Source: Albugo candida
Lineage: Eukaryota > Oomycota > Peronosporomycetes > Albuginales
Length of the DNA: 64,000 bases
NCBI GenBank assembly: GCA_040437565.1
Contig: JBDOQK010000046.1
Coordinates: 1-64,000, forward strand
Direction of reading: 5' to 3'
A program made the position numbers and the translations under genes. Position 1 is the first letter of the stretch. Each line of letters starts with the position of its first letter. The notes below the pieces were generated by a model that saw only the letters and a program-made list of their open reading frames with translations, had not been told where the DNA came from and did no database searches. Below, piece after piece: positions 1-12,914 of this stretch.

Positions 1-47
1 AACCAGCAGGCAGCAGCCATCAGCAATTAAAAGAAAGGAGCTGTTCA

Positions 48-1893
48 TTGCATCAAAAGATGAGAGTGGTGAGCAGCAGGAAGAAGAGGGAGAAGAAGAA
101 AACAGGATGGAAGAGGCCATTACGGTTTGAAGGAAGGGCTGAAAGGCATACAGAACCAGAAAAGCAGGTGGGGAAAATTCCCACCTTATCTTGTTTTAAG
201 ACTTATGACCATCCTTCAGTATCTGGAAGGACGGCTTTACCAGGACATGAGAAAGAAGGAAGCGTCAGCTACTGCAGCCAACGACAAACTGCACAAGACG
301 TCAGACTGGGCCTGCAGGAACGTTGGGCTTTGGGCAGATCGGTACTTGGTCAGCAAAGACCTTCCAACACATCAGCAAGGCCGACATTCAAAAAGAAGAG
401 ATATCCTGTTAGACCTTGATATCAAGAGGGAGTGCCTGTCATGGATGAGGGGGAGGAAGCACAATGAAAAATCGCCCAAAGAGCTCCAGATGGTCCTTCA
501 AAACAGCTTTTCGTAAAGGTCCTGGGAGAGAAGGAGCAGAAGATCAGCTCCTTGACAGTGGTCAAGTACCTCAAGATCTGGGGATTCAAAAAAGAAAATG
601 GGAAAGCAGCTGTATATGGACGGTCATGAAAGTGAGGATGTGCTGAAGTATAGAGAGGGCTGGTCAAAGAGGATGATGGAGTACAAAAAGATGTATAAGT
701 GGACTGAAGAGAAGATGGATGTTTTGGCGGAGGGAAAGGTGGAAGTGTGGGACAACAAGTATGTGCATGTGACGCATGATGAGTCTGCCTTCTACAGCAA
801 CGATGGAAGTTTGGAGTTCTGGGTATAAGAAGGCAATAGTTGTTAGGAAGAAAGGACCAGGGGGGGGGTCAATCATAATCAGTGACTTTCATGGGCCTAT
901 GCCATGGACCCATGAAAGTCTCTGATACAGCAAGTGAGGGAGGATGGTCTCACTTCACCATCAGCCAGAGAGATCATTAAGGCAGGAAAGAACAGAGATA
1001 GTTGGTGGAAAAGTGAAGACATGGTAAGGCAACTCCATGAGAAGGCCATCCCCATTTTCAACATCCTTCATCCAGGATGTATTGGTGAGTTTTTCAAATT
1101 TCTTGTTTCACATTTCTAGTTGGAACTGAAGATCGATTTTTTCTTTCACCAAAACAATCAGGACTTTTTTCTTTCGACCAATCCTCCAATCATCAGTCGT
1201 TTGCTCTCGACGCTCTGGCGGCTGGCAGGATGACTCTCAAGCCCAAGAAAGAGAAAACATACCACTACAAAGATGAATGGTACATCACCGATTACCAAAA
1301 AATCTGGCAATCCATGTGGTTTACCCACATGAGAGAGATTTACTTTAAGGGCATCGAGATGGTAAGCTTTCTTCTCTGTGCTTTCAAGATCTCACTGATG
1401 CGATTTCACCACTGACGTTACTCTCTCACAGGTGCTGAAGGAAAGAGAGATCGGTCCTCCTCCCAACGTAAATTGGAATCTGGATTTCCATTACAAGGCA
1501 TTGCCCCCAACAAATGACTGCTGAAGGCATGCCTTGATGGCCCAGCCAGATTTTGCTAAACGGGAGTCAGCCCTGGAGATGGAGATGAAGCAGTCAGGAC
1601 ATTTTATTGAATATTACCCCAAATTCCACTGTGAGTGCAACTTCATCGAGAGGTACTGGGGAGCCGCCAAGAGAGTAGCGCGGAACCAATGTAATTATAA
1701 TTTCACCACGCTTTGGGAGAGGCTCCCTGGTATCCCCGATGGATTGAGCATGAAGGAGATTCGGGAGCACTATCGAGCATCCTGGCGATACATCAAAATG
1801 TATAGCAAAGGCAAGGATGGCATCGAGGCGGAGAAGGTTGAGTGGGGCAGACGAAGGATGAAATCGCACCGACGTCTACGCGTCAACGATTGA
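48..1893 (+). mobile_element. Decayed DDE DNA transposon, fungal/oomycete family
   Basis: This is the remains of one transposase gene spread over several frames. In order, I see an N-terminal helical part (48-660), then YVHVTHDESAFYSNDG (about 758-810) with the first acidic residue. Next come SIIISDF (about 866-886), a segment ending in ILHPGCIG (934-1087), and FDQSSNHQSFALDAL (about 1173-1217) with the second Asp. The end is HFIEYYPKFHCECNFIERYWG (about 1597-1660) with the third acidic residue. This D-D-E layout and the wording around it match the large DDE 'superfamily endonuclease' transposases known from basidiomycetes and oomycetes (established family knowledge). At 1362-1431 there is a good GT-AG intron joining GIEM to VLKEREIG, so the gene is spliced. 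A TGA near 1520 and changes of frame make it inactive. I saw no terminal inverted repeats; the left end may lie outside the window. Confidence 0.75.
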
Positions 1894-2399
1894 TTTCTGC
1901 AGGCATATCCATGTGTTGACAGGTGTTTGAGCTTTTTTTGGATTTCCTTATGACTCGGCCATATGTACATCGCCATTCCTCGTTTGTTATACTTCTCATG
2001 CCCTATTTCCTCGCATCCCAGGCCAAAAACTGTACATAGACATTCCTGTTTTTTATACCTTGCCTGCTTTATTTCCTTTTTATTTCAGCCACGAAAAAAA
2101 ATATTTCACAGCGTACGACCTTTCACACGGGATGTTTCAAATCTTGCCGATCTTAGGAAAACATGCAAAAAGGTCCAACTTGCAGGCGTATCAGCACCAT
2201 GAAGAAGATATGCACAATCTGCTTGCAACAAAATGTTCAGCACTGCAAAAGCTATCGTTTGGTGCAAGCAAAATTGACAAAACTTTCCAATCCAGGTGTC
2301 TGATAGTCTTTGAACTTGATCAAAAAATGTTGGCTCTAGAGGAGTTGCACCATAGCCGGCAAATTGAGAAGTGCTATCAGGCAGCTTAATTGTTCGTTA
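1894..2399. other. No gene seen
   Basis: T-rich spacer between the DDE element and the copia fragment. Short open frames exist on both strands but none has a recognisable motif. Confidence 0.4.
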
Positions 2400-3083
2400 C
2401 TCCGAGTTAATGACGTTATTCCCTATCAAAATTTGGTACTTCCACGTAGACTTCTTCTTGAATTTCTTCTTTCAAATACGCTGTGTCCACATCAATTTGT
2501 TCAATGATGTATCCAATTGCACAGCACGCTGATAGGAGTATTCTAATCGAGTTAACGCTCGTGACAGCAGCATATGTCTCAAAGAAATCGACTCCGTGAC
2601 GTTGTAAAAATCCCAGCGCAACCAATCTTGCTTGGTAGCGCAGTGTCGGGCCTGTCTCCTTCTTGACACAGACCACTTAGTTCCAATGGTCTTCATTCCT
2701 GGTTTTCGTTGAACAATTGACCACGTGTTGTTGCGCTTGTGTGCAACGAATTCTTTGTTGATTGCTTTAGCCCACTGGTCTCTTTCATCTCCGGTGGATA
2801 CATCTTCGTACGATCGTGGGATGTTTGTGTAACCATTGCGACTTTTACCATCAACACGTGTCGCTATCCAATCTACATCTCTTGGATTGAGGTTCGTTAT
2901 CATCTGTGTCACTTGACTGAACATTGTGAACATTGTTATTGTGCACGACGATGCTGTCATCAATATGGCTGTCAGCACTATCAGCCTCGATCATAATTAT
3001 GGGCTGGTGTTCACTTTCTGCAATATCGTATTCATCTGTCCCATTGGTTTTGTCGGTAAGAAGACGTCGGTTCCGTTCCATAT
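2400..3083 (-). mobile_element. Ty1/copia retrotransposon fossil, pol fragment
   Basis: The minus strand encodes part of a copia-type polyprotein: the stretch leading from integrase to reverse transcriptase (about 2700-3050) and the first part of the reverse transcriptase (about 2416-2700). The latter has the family wording IEQIDVDTAYL. No LTR, gag or RNase H part is visible here. The fragment is broken in a few places, cut off by the assembly gap at 3084, and probably old. Confidence 0.8.
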
Positions 3084-3183
3084 NNNNNNNNNNNNNNNNN
3101 NNNNNNNNNNNNNNNNNNNNNNNNNNNNNNNNNNNNNNNNNNNNNNNNNNNNNNNNNNNNNNNNNNNNNNNNNNNNNNNNNNN

Positions 3184-4256
3184 CAAAAGCTTACGCGGGT
3201 GCGATGATAAAATATCCATCGCTGAAGCCTGCATTGCAAGCTACGGCCAGAATACCGATGGCGCGATGGTATACGGATCGAGCAAAGGATATCCCTCAGC
3301 TCGCAAAAGACGTGTACTTGGACGTTTGTGATTCTGCTTACGACGGTTTGAACGAAACGTTGCGATGTTTATCATTGGAGCCCGTCAGGAGTAAATTCAA
3401 TGAAAAAGTGGTTATTGTATATGGACTACCGAACAAGGACTGTAAAGACAAGTTTTCATCTTCTGGAGGCAATAAGAATTCTGACGATTACAAGGAATTC
3501 GTTCAGAATTTGGTGGATGGCAATGTGGACAAGAAAAAAGTCATCTATATATTGGAACCTGACGCTATCGGCCTCCTTGCTGTCGACGAGTGTGGCGCAA
3601 AAGCCGAGTATGAAAAGAATCTGGCTTTAGCTATCGATATGCTGGTCAGTGATTACTCGAATGTTTTCATCGACATCGGATTCTGGACACTTAGTAATGA
3701 TAGTGACGCTCAAGCGGTGGCAAAGATTGTGAATCGTGTCGATCCTGACAAAAAGTGTACAGGAATCGCTTTGAATACGGCAAATCATCGATCTGTAGAG
3801 GAGATGCATGAGTATTGCGAACGATATCAAAAAGCAGCAGGACGAAAGATCAAGTGTATTGTTGATACTTCACGGAACAATCTTGGACCGTCACCACATA
3901 TAGAATGGTGCAACGTGAGGAAGGCTGGTATTGGTCGCCTTCCAACTAAAGACACCGGATACAAGGATATCTATGCTTGTTCGTGGCTTAAAGACCCGGG
4001 AGGAAGTGATGGACCATGTAGTGGCAGAACACCGGATTCATTGCCAGGAGGTCCAGAAGCAGGAGAATTCTTTGCGGAAAGCTTTGTCAATTTGTGGAAC
4101 AATGGAATATTTGTTACGGAATTCGACTATCCTAAAGTATCTCTCAAGAAGCCTTGGATCAAGCCAGGGGAGAAGTGTTCCAAATCTCATGGTCGTAAAC
4201 GAAAACGGTGCCATCGCAGTCCTGGCAATCCGGGCAATCCTGGCGCTCAGTATTGA
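3184..4256 (+). CDS. GH6 cellobiohydrolase-like glucanase (5' end lost in gap)
   Basis: Glycoside hydrolase family 6 enzyme, expected to release cellobiose from beta-1,4-glucan chains outside the cell (family knowledge). The frame runs open from the gap edge, 18 bases upstream of the first ATG at 3204, so the true start and any signal peptide lie in the gap (3084-3183). Visible motifs: the substrate-tunnel start GAMIKYPSLKPAL; VIYILEPDAIGLLAV (about 3541-3585) with the Asp of the GH6 catalytic acid motif; GIALNTANHRS; CIVDTSRNN; and WLKDPGGSDGPC (about 3984-4019), the second GH6 signature with its conserved Asp. The end is a short basic and Gly/Pro repeat (KRKRCHRSPGNPGNPG). No internal break is visible. 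Two decayed relatives lie at 10565-11510 (minus) and 35341-36300 (plus). It could be a fully functional secreted enzyme. Confidence 0.85.
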
Positions 4257-7099
4257 CCATTCTCATTGTTAATACATCGCTTCTTTTACTTTCTTGCAAA
4301 CATATCATGAGACATATACTTTCTTGTAAAATGCGAGCAACGCTTCGATTTCGCTTTTTTCCACTCGAAATCGTAAAGCTCGGACAGGTGGAGATTTAGT
4401 TTTTTATCAGAGTTAGAAGCGCTCTAGTATGAGTCCCATATACAGGAGCTTTAGCAGGTTGAATTGCGAAGTGCAATGAGCACAAGATAGGGGCTACTAA
4501 ATTCGTGCTACGTAAGCAGTGTTGTGCTTGGCTTACTCAAAATATGAGGTACAATTATTCCGGCTTGCGTTTATGACTTAAGTTTAAACTTTTCACTCAA
4601 ATATGAAGAAGTTTTGGACCTTCAGAAAACAACAATCGTTGACGACTTACATGATATTACCAAGTAGTAATTTCTTGATATTATCCGCTTTTGCAGGCTT
4701 GCGAGTTTTTTCCGAAAGCCGTCTTATGATATCCAAATCAGTTTCCATCATATCATTCTGTTATTGAGTCCACATGCAGGTTAATCATCTTGCTGACATT
4801 GTTGCTTAACATGTAATGAATGCACGGTTGGCCTCTGATCTACTGTAAGGAGTCGGAGTTGGAGTCGGCTTGTTGAATGTTAATCGTATGTGTATAGTAT
4901 ACCATTTTTCTCACCATGAAGTTGGATTCGTTTTTCTATCCGTTTCATGTCGCTTTCATAAAGGTTTATCAGCTTTCCTTCTCACAATAAATAGTGAAGT
5001 TCCTTCTGCTGTACTACTTGCTGAAGAAATCGTCACTCATCAAAATCTTTTACGGACAGCAGCGACAAATCAAGTTGTCATGTAACAGCTAAGCAACACG
5101 AGTGAGTGAGGTGTTGTCAAACTGAGCGGGACGAAAAAATCTCCCACTTTCAGAAATCTTTTAGAATCTTGGATTGCTTCTCGCCCAAATGAAAAGCGTA
5201 GATGGTTTTGATACTTAATCGACTTGCGGCTGAGTGCAAAAAAAAATATTGGCGTATCTTATTGAATGAAGGTATGGTGCAGCGATGTGATCACCATCCG
5301 ATAATCTCAGATCAGATTATCGCTCTCCGCAGAACTATATCTGGAACACCTAGTCAATAAAGTGGGATTAAAGTAGAGTGATTCTTGAATATAGGTACTC
5401 CAAAAAATAGCTTTGCAAACTCGGAAGCAAACGAGTGCGCTCGTACGATAGTAAATACCCTTCTTTCGAAATGAATTAGTTTCAGATTAATGTCTGTACG
5501 TACAAAATATGTGCTACATGTCTAGGGGGCCAAAGACCATTATAATCATAATCCAATGCAAGAGAAACTACTTTGCATTTAATTAATATGCATACAATTG
5601 CGCAGAGAGCTATTTGTTGGTTATCAAAGCTTTCTCTACTCGACTCGCAGAACTACCCGTATCGGTCAATCTGTGATTGTGATGTTAACTTAATCTACCA
5701 GTATAGCTTCGGACTTCACAACATACATTAAACCTACGAAAACCTGAGCAATGCAGACACAGCGTCGACTAGGGTGGTGTTGGAAATCGTATGATGTCGA
5801 AGCTTGTGTACATGGCCACTATAGGAAAATTTCATCTGTTAGTTTGATGCGTGCCGTCTTTTCTACCTATCGGCAAGCATAACCATGCAGGCACTGAGGG
5901 TCTGGAAAGATTGGCGGATACAATAACTTTTCTATGATATAGTTCCCCTTTTACCACTAAAAGTGGTCCGAGGGCCATTTCTACGTCGAGCTTGTCTATT
6001 CAAGATAGGGCGTATCACATTGTTAGACATAAAATGTGCGGACCTATTAAATAGAGCCTATCAATCGTGGAATGGTGAGGAGAAGTCTGAGTGAACACCT
6101 TCAGACGTGTCGAGTGATGCGAACATGAGCTTACTTTGTCTAGCGTATAAAATATGGAGCATGTGGTTCTCAGATGCTACGTACGACCAATTCTTCAGTT
6201 GACGCTCGATTGAATCGGTTAGTATCGTGATCTCTATAATTTCTTACATCTGTATTGAGTTTTTGAGTTAGTTGTTGTGATACGCACGCATCGGAATAGC
6301 TTAGAAAGTATTTCAGAAAATTCTTAGTCGCTTTTCGTTTCGAATATGTTTTGCAAAACATCTTTTTTAAGCCTCTACCATTGATTGGCGACAACACAAC
6401 AGGTCATGTTCGCGTTGTGTAGATACCTCAGAAGACAGTGCCTTTTAGATCTCATATCGTATCGCTATGATGAATATTGCATAGCCACATCATCAAACCA
6501 TTTCGAAGAAACGTGTTGTTGGACCACCAATTACTATGATAGTTGTTATATTTCCCACTTGGATTCATCATCTGTATGATANNNNNNNNNNNNNNNNNNN
6601 NNNNNNNNNNNNNNNNNNNNNNNNNNNNNNNNNNNNNNNNNNNNNNNNNNNNNNNNNNNNNNNNNNNNNNNNNNNNNNNNNATCTCATATCGTATCGCTA
6701 TGATGAATATTGCATAGCCACATCATCAAACCATTTCGAAGAAACGTCTTGTTGGACCACCAATTACTATGATAGTTGTTATATTTCCCACTTGGATTCA
6801 TCATCTGTATGATAGGCTTTATAACGTTGTACGAGGTGTGTCTATTGCATCCAAAAAGCGTTTCGCCAAATCCATCAGTCCTAGTTGCAGAGTTATGTAC
6901 ATCCTTTTTCTATAGACATTTGGCGTTGATACTTACATATAGGCTATGACCTGTACTCCATTGTTACAGATTATTGCATTCATGATTGCACAAATGATGG
7001 CATTATGGCATTTACTACCTCGTGCCATACGAATGCAATCATGATTGTGCAACATTTTATTCACAACAAGACTATAAAGATCTCACTTTTTATGACTTC
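4257..7099. other. Gene-poor spacer
   Basis: About 2.8 kb without a convincing gene. Features seen: a small GGAGT-rich simple repeat at 4852-4868 and the contig-end duplication around the gap 6582-6681. A dyad-like stretch around 6973-7052 repeats variants of GCAATCATGATTG. All open frames are short and have no known motif. Confidence 0.4.
6449..6814 (+). repeat. Unmerged contig ends around gap 6582-6681
   Basis: Bases 6449-6581 recur at 6682-6814 directly after 100 N, with one visible G/C difference. This is the pattern of one locus assembled on two abutting contigs, not of a biological tandem repeat. Confidence 0.85.
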
Positions 7100-8850
7100 A
7101 CTCTTTGACGTTTAGTCCTTCTGATGTCGAGGATCTGTGCCACAGCTATTTCAGATGGATACCGCACAAAATAGCAGGCTGGATGCCACGGTGTACTGCG
7201 CGTTGGTCACCAAGTATATGACAAATCGATTGCTACCACTCCTCATATAGTTCATGGTCATGGACGATTTCTATCAGCAAACGAAACAGACCGAACAGTC
7301 TTGTTGTCTCATCAAAACATCCGACGTAATGAAATGACACACCACCTATTTCGCCATCCTTGGCCTTCTACATGCATGAAGTATGTATCTCCTAATGTAC
7401 CACTCATGCAAGCTTGCTTTCCTTTATCACCATTTGTTCCCCTCATCCCTTGCTACCTTTCTGTCGAGGAAGGACGGATGTCACTAAGAACCCTTTGAAA
7501 CGGAGTTGTTGAAGAGTCAGAACTCTTAAAGTCCTCAAAAACCAAGTGATCTAAAGAGAAAATGTGGCTCGATTGGCGGACAAAATGTTTTGTCGATATG
7601 TACATGTATTTGACGTAGAGCTACCAAAAACCAAACACATTTAATGTAGACGTGGTCGACCATTTCCATTGTCTGGATATGAAATTCTCAACGTAAATCT
7701 ATCAGCTAACACAAACAAAGAGTGCGGAAAGAAGCGCCTNNNNNNNNNNNNNNNNNNNNNNNNNNNNNNNNNNNNNNNNNNNNNNNNNNNNNNNNNNNNN
7801 NNNNNNNNNNNNNNNNNNNNNNNNNNNNNNNNNNNNNNNTCTACCGCCTAAACCGAGGAATGGAGTGATACATCTGAACGCACGTGGTAGATTTCTTCTT
7901 TCTATGACTTTTCACTCTTCTATATCTTGTTAATAGGAGCAGAAAGAGAACAAGCTACAGAGGATGCTTGAAAGGAATATGTACCCTACCAGACTCTGTG
8001 TAGTATACGCAGTAGACAAAAAGTGGTGAAAATGATATATAGAAGCAACAAGACCTTCGTAGCTATCATTTCGTGATTAGTAGTAGCTTTGGTCTGACTT
8101 GCATACGGCAGTGCTCTATCAGTGACTTCGGTACTGGCACTAAATTTTGATTTAGTGGACGCATTCGTGGAATCAACTGAAGCTGTTACGCCAATGTATG
8201 TGATGTGCTTAATCGGTTGTCAATATGACGAAAGTGAGACATTTTGAAGTCGCATTCGGCGATAAGAGTCTATTATTCTACAGATGAACATTATTTTAGG
8301 TACAGCATTCCCCCTTTTATTGCTGTCCGTGCACTGAATCCTTTGTTCTCCCACTCCATTTCCCAGCGCTCTCCTCTGCTTCTTGAATCCAGATAAGCAC
8401 ATTCAAAGTATCGTAACCAGTGTAATAATTTAATACCAGCGTTTCTGGTCTTGTACCACTCGTTCTCAAATGCCGGTGAAGAATACTTACATCCATCGAG
8501 CTGTCAGGAATGAACAGTTTCTTTTGACGACACGACATTTCGTTCATTCTTTCAAACCTTACTCCCATTTATTGCATTTATCATTTTGGTTAATAGTTGA
8601 ACTGGATTGCGATTTTCAATTTACATCTGCACTTATACTTAAATGTGTGAAACATATTATGAATGCATACAGGTCCTAAGTCTTGGTCGGAAGCCCTCTC
8701 TTTGAAGATTCCGTTTACAGCTATAATGTGACTGATATTTGCCCGCTATATCATTCATTTTCAGTGGAAACCGTTTTTACACAGCTATTATCGGCCAGGC
8801 ATTCCTCAGGTGATCGTCATCCATATAGGAATGTTGAAGATTGGAACTAC
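7100..8850 (+). pseudogene. Decayed gene of unknown family, left inverted arm
   Basis: This stretch aligns by eye, in reverse complement, with 11511-12850. Clear shared blocks are CTGTGCCACAGCT (7136-7148 against about 12811-12823), the CAAGTATATGACAA block near 7210, GTCGACCATTTCC near 7660, and GACCTTCGTAGCTATCATTTCGTG near 8052. A last block lies near 8712-8835. No frame stays open for more than about 65 residues. The arm holds extra sequence at about 8290-8690 that the other arm lacks. Neither copy resembles a family I know, so I call it a diverged pair of pseudogenes. The gap 7740-7839 lies at the same relative place as the gap in the other arm. Confidence 0.55.
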
Positions 8851-8938
8851 TAGCCGTGTCCTAGTACAAGCTAGGATTTGCGTTATTGAATACTCCATAC
8901 CATGAATAGTCCGACTCTCCGACGTATCGTACGGTAGG

Positions 8939-9074
8939 TACACATTTGGTACATTGNNNNNNNNNNNNNNNNNNNNNNNNNNNNNNNNNNNNNNNNNNNN
9001 NNNNNNNNNNNNNNNNNNNNNNNNNNNNNNNNNNNNNNNNNNNNNNNNNNNNNNNNTACACATTTGGTACATTG
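8939..9074 (+). repeat. Short contig-end overlap around gap 8957-9056
   Basis: The 18 bases at 8939-8956 (TACACATTTGGTACATTG) reappear at 9057-9074 on the other side of 100 N, again as expected for abutting contigs. Confidence 0.7.
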
Positions 9075-10564
9075 TACCATTTATGCATCAAAAATGTACT
9101 ATCCACAAGGGTAGGATTTTGTTAGCAAAGGGCAACATCTCAGCCTTTTTCTGCTTTTGATCGTTCATGTGTGAAGGAGAGGCTCTGAAAAAGCCCCGTT
9201 GCCGAGAAATGGCAAAAAACGACTTGAGAGTGAAAACGAGAAACAGTAAGAGCAGGACAGTTGTTGGATTTCGGATAAAATGATCAATCACAGAAGCTTG
9301 GTGGCGGATGACTTTGCGTTCTTCGGGCTCTATGCTCCGTCAACCCTCAACCCTAAACCCAAGCTCATCTGAAGTCGGACAGCACGCAAATATGCATGTA
9401 ATATGCCCGTAACATGGAATTTGTACTGATATGCACATATCTGACGATCTCCTTCGACCGGATACGTCAAGGTAGCGTACCCTACTTACCTACCCCTTGA
9501 CCTTTTAATTAGCCAAAAACATTTTTATATACTCTGTCATTGGATAAAACTACGCGGATATGATTCTATCTGCTCGTCCATGGCATACAAACACTAAGTC
9601 GGGTCGGAGAAGTGACGATATTCATCTATACATGGTTTTTGATTGCTTGGATAACGTATTCTACACAAAATAGTCTGGTTTATAAAATGTTGATTAACAA
9701 CTGGCAAGCAGTAACTAGCGACAATGGGATCTGACAGCAATCATTAGCATGCAAGAACCTAGGGTACAAGCTTCATTGTGGCGGAGGCGATTCCTCACGA
9801 ATTTTTTGCTCATTTCGGCACTGCCAAATCTATTGGTCTGATTCATTGATCGAGTTTGATCGCAAGTGTGGCACTTCGATATTAGTCAGCTTGCAAGGTG
9901 TTTTTCTCAGGAAAGAGATACGGATGCTAGAGTTCGATGTCCTGCTTGGCGACACCGAAAGGGACGACATATTCGAGCAAGATGGTTGCATTAGCGCAAT
10001 ACTTGTTTCGCAGGGAAAGACCAAAGTAGAAATACGGAGATAAACCAAGTGTCTTGATAATGTCGTGATTGTCTCACTCTAAGTATCATCAGGGTTGTAC
10101 TCTCATTCGCAAGGAAAAGAAATCGTAACAAGCGCCCTTTGGTGTGATGATGAGAAGTTGCAAGTGTAAAGTTTTTCAAGCTTGGACGACTTCTTTCACT
10201 GGTTGACAGACGGTCCGGCCATCCTTAACGTGAAGACAATGATGCAGATTTTCCAAAAATGTTGGCGATGTTTCCAGATCTTCCAATCTGCAAAATAATG
10301 TGTTCAAAATTTAATGAATAGATCACTTCAAAATTTTCTGCTTGGTAACGTGATCGTCACTCATTTATGACGTTGCAGACTTATTACAATTTCGCTCAAC
10401 CTGTCAAAGAAAGCTATCTGAACAAAAGTCTGGGAATTTTACCAGATATTTTGAGCAAGCCACGCACAACTCCGCTGCCGTACCACGGATTTAATGGTCT
10501 TGATGTTGTGCTCATAGCATTCACGGTTCGCGGTCCAGTCTACTGGTTCTTCTTCATATCACAT
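9075..10564. other. Gene-poor spacer
   Basis: No gene recognised. At about 9341-9361 is CAACCCTCAACCCTAAACCC, a single copy of telomere-like wording. A 65-residue open frame at 9846-10043 has no recognisable motif and an equally long open frame opposite it, so I do not call it a gene. Confidence 0.35.
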
Positions 10565-11510
10565 CAAGTCCGGTCCTGATTCTTTGAAAAACCAATTTTC
10601 GACCTGTCGGGGCTTTCTGATTCGTGTCGAAAATTCAAATCGGATCGTTGTTGGCATTCCGCGATAGAGTATTTCTCCTGCAGAATTTTCAGCATAAAAA
10701 CCTCCTTGCAGCTGGCCCTCCTGGCAGTTAATCGTGTGTTCTGCCAGAACATTCTTTATCACTTTCTTCCAGGATTTTGAGCCACGCATAAGCATAGATA
10801 TCTATGTAGTCGATTTCCTTAGTTGGTAGACGACCAATAACTGTAAGTGCATTATAAAAAGTTGCGTCATTCTTTTTGATGTGACGGTGGAACACTATTG
10901 CGAGAAGTATCAATGATGCACTCGACCTCACGCCCTTCGATGTTTGATATCGTTCGCAACATTCGTGCATCTCCTCTAAAGCTCGATTTGCCATGTTTAC
11001 AGCGATGCCTGCACACTTTACGTTACGATCGAGTCGATTCATCTTTGCCATCACTTGAGCGTCATTAGCAATAGTAAGTTCCACAATGCTATGTCTATTG
11101 AGCGTGAGGATAGAGCACAACGATAGCTAAAATCATAATTCTTCATGATTAACGTTTGCGGATTCGGATAACCATCGACAGCGAGTAAGCCTATAGTGTC
11201 AGGTTCCAGTATATGAAAAAATAGATTACCTTTTTATTCACATTGCCATCCACCAAATTCTGTGTAAATACCTTGCAATCTTCAGCATCCTTATTGCTGC
11301 CGGAAGATGAGAACTTGTCTTAGTTCTATCGACGATGATCACGTTTTCACTATAAATTAGACTATAAAAAATTCAATGATGGGCAACGTCTAGTTTCTAT
11401 CCTTATGTACAAGACTACTAACGCCGAAGTACACGTTTTCGTAAGCTGACGGATATTCTCTTCTCGATTTGTATACCATCACGCCATCGCAATGCTGGCC
11501 AATTTTTCAA
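10565..11510 (-). pseudogene. GH6 glucanase pseudogene (minus strand)
   Basis: On the minus strand this follows the GH6 gene at 3184-4256 through most of its length. It starts from the ALQATARIPMARWYTD region (about 11490-11440), which here reads CIEKLASIAMA then a stop. It continues through the region for NTANHRSVEEMHEYCERYQ (here NMANRALEEMHECCERYQ, about 10990-10930) to IGRLPTK (about 10835) and the ECSGRT segment (about 10740). It has stops, frame changes and small deletions in several places, so it cannot make an enzyme. The acid-motif region near 11200 is still recognisable as a remnant. Confidence 0.8.
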
Positions 11511-12850
11511 TACAGACTTCAGCAAAGAGAAAAGAAATTGCCTCTACGTTTATCATTCCCATTTGGATGACGATCACGTGACGAATCTGTAACCGAGGAA
11601 TGCAATGTAAAAATCTTTTACCTCGCGAAATGAAGTTATAGCGTGCTAGTACTGTATCAGTCGCATCATAGCTGTAATCGGGACCTTTAAAAAGGAAAAA
11701 AATGACCGCTAAGGGGTCCTTGCACAGAAATACTGTGCTGCAAGTCATGTTCTTCTCTGAAACAATGGGCTCTTTGTCGCCGAGTACGAATATAAAATGG
11801 TTCTCTTTTCCTCATCTTGACCTCCGGTTAAGCACATAACATACATTTGCGTAACAGCTTCAGTTGGTTTCACGAATGCTTCAACTGAATCAAAGTTCAG
11901 TGCCAATACCGAAGTTACTGATAAAGCGCTGCCGTATGCAAGTCAGACCAAAGCTACTACTAATCACGAAATGATAGCTACGAAGGTCTTGTTGCTTCTA
12001 TATATCATTTTCACCACTTTTTGTCTACTGCGTATACTACACAGAGTCTGGTAGGGTACNNNNNNNNNNNNNNNNNNNNNNNNNNNNNNNNNNNNNNNNN
12101 NNNNNNNNNNNNNNNNNNNNNNNNNNNNNNNNNNNNNNNNNNNNNNNNNNNNNNNNNNNTTCCGCACTCTTTGTTTGTGATACCTTGATAGATTTACGTT
12201 TAGAAGTTCGTGTCGAGACAATGGAAATGGTCCATCACGTCTACCATGAATGTGTGTGGTTATAGGTAGCTGTACGTCAAATACATGTACATATCGAGAA
12301 AACATTTTGTATACAAATCGAGCCTATCTTTTCTGTCGATCACTTGACTTTTGATGACTTTGAGAATTCGTACTCTTTCACAATTCCATTTCAAGGGTTT
12401 CTTCCTTGACAGAGAGGTGTCAAGGGTATGAAGCAAAAAAACAAGTAGTGATGAAGAATAGCAAGCTTTCGTGTGTGGCACATTAGGAGGTACATACTAC
12501 ATGCGTGTAGAAGGGCAATAATGGCGAAAATGGTGGTGCGTCATTCATCACGTCGGATGTTTTGATGACACAACAACACTATCAACATTCTCTATTTTTG
12601 ACCTCAGAATCTGCTCGGTAGGTTTTGTTAGCTGATAGAACTCAACTCGTCCGTGACCAAAACCTATATATGGAGTGAAAGGAATCGACTTGTCATATAC
12701 TTGATGATTGACACGGAGTACACCGGGAATGAAAACACCATCCGTGTTCGCTTCTTGGAAGGATTGTCGCATGCAGATGGCTATTATGTGCGGTAAACAT
12801 CCAAAACAGCTGTGGCACAGATCTACGTCATTTGAACATAACGTCAAAAA
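11511..12850 (-). pseudogene. Decayed gene of unknown family, right inverted arm
   Basis: Partner of 7100-8850 in opposite orientation. Its longest open frame (12548-12847, minus) contains VDLCHSCFGCLPHIIAI and YIGFGHGRVEFYQLTKP, and another (11479-11748, minus) contains GPDYSYDATDTVLARYNF. I do not recognise the family. Directly upstream on the same strand lies an FAH pseudogene, and directly downstream a GH6 pseudogene. The 100-N gap at 12060-12159 interrupts it at the place matching the gap in the left arm. Confidence 0.55.
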
Positions 12851-12914
12851 GTCAAGTCACTGAAGAGTGGGATTTGTATAGTCTTCATTTGAATACAGCT
12901 ACATGATTGCACCG

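Noticed and set aside
858-922. Palindromic stretch GACTTTCATGGG...CCCATGAAAGTC
   Set aside because: It lies within the broken transposase and is a short hairpin without repeats elsewhere in the window; not called a regulatory site or a transposon end.
9341-9361. Telomere-like CCCTAAA wording
   Set aside because: Only one or two degenerate units inside a scaffold; no array, so it is likely chance.
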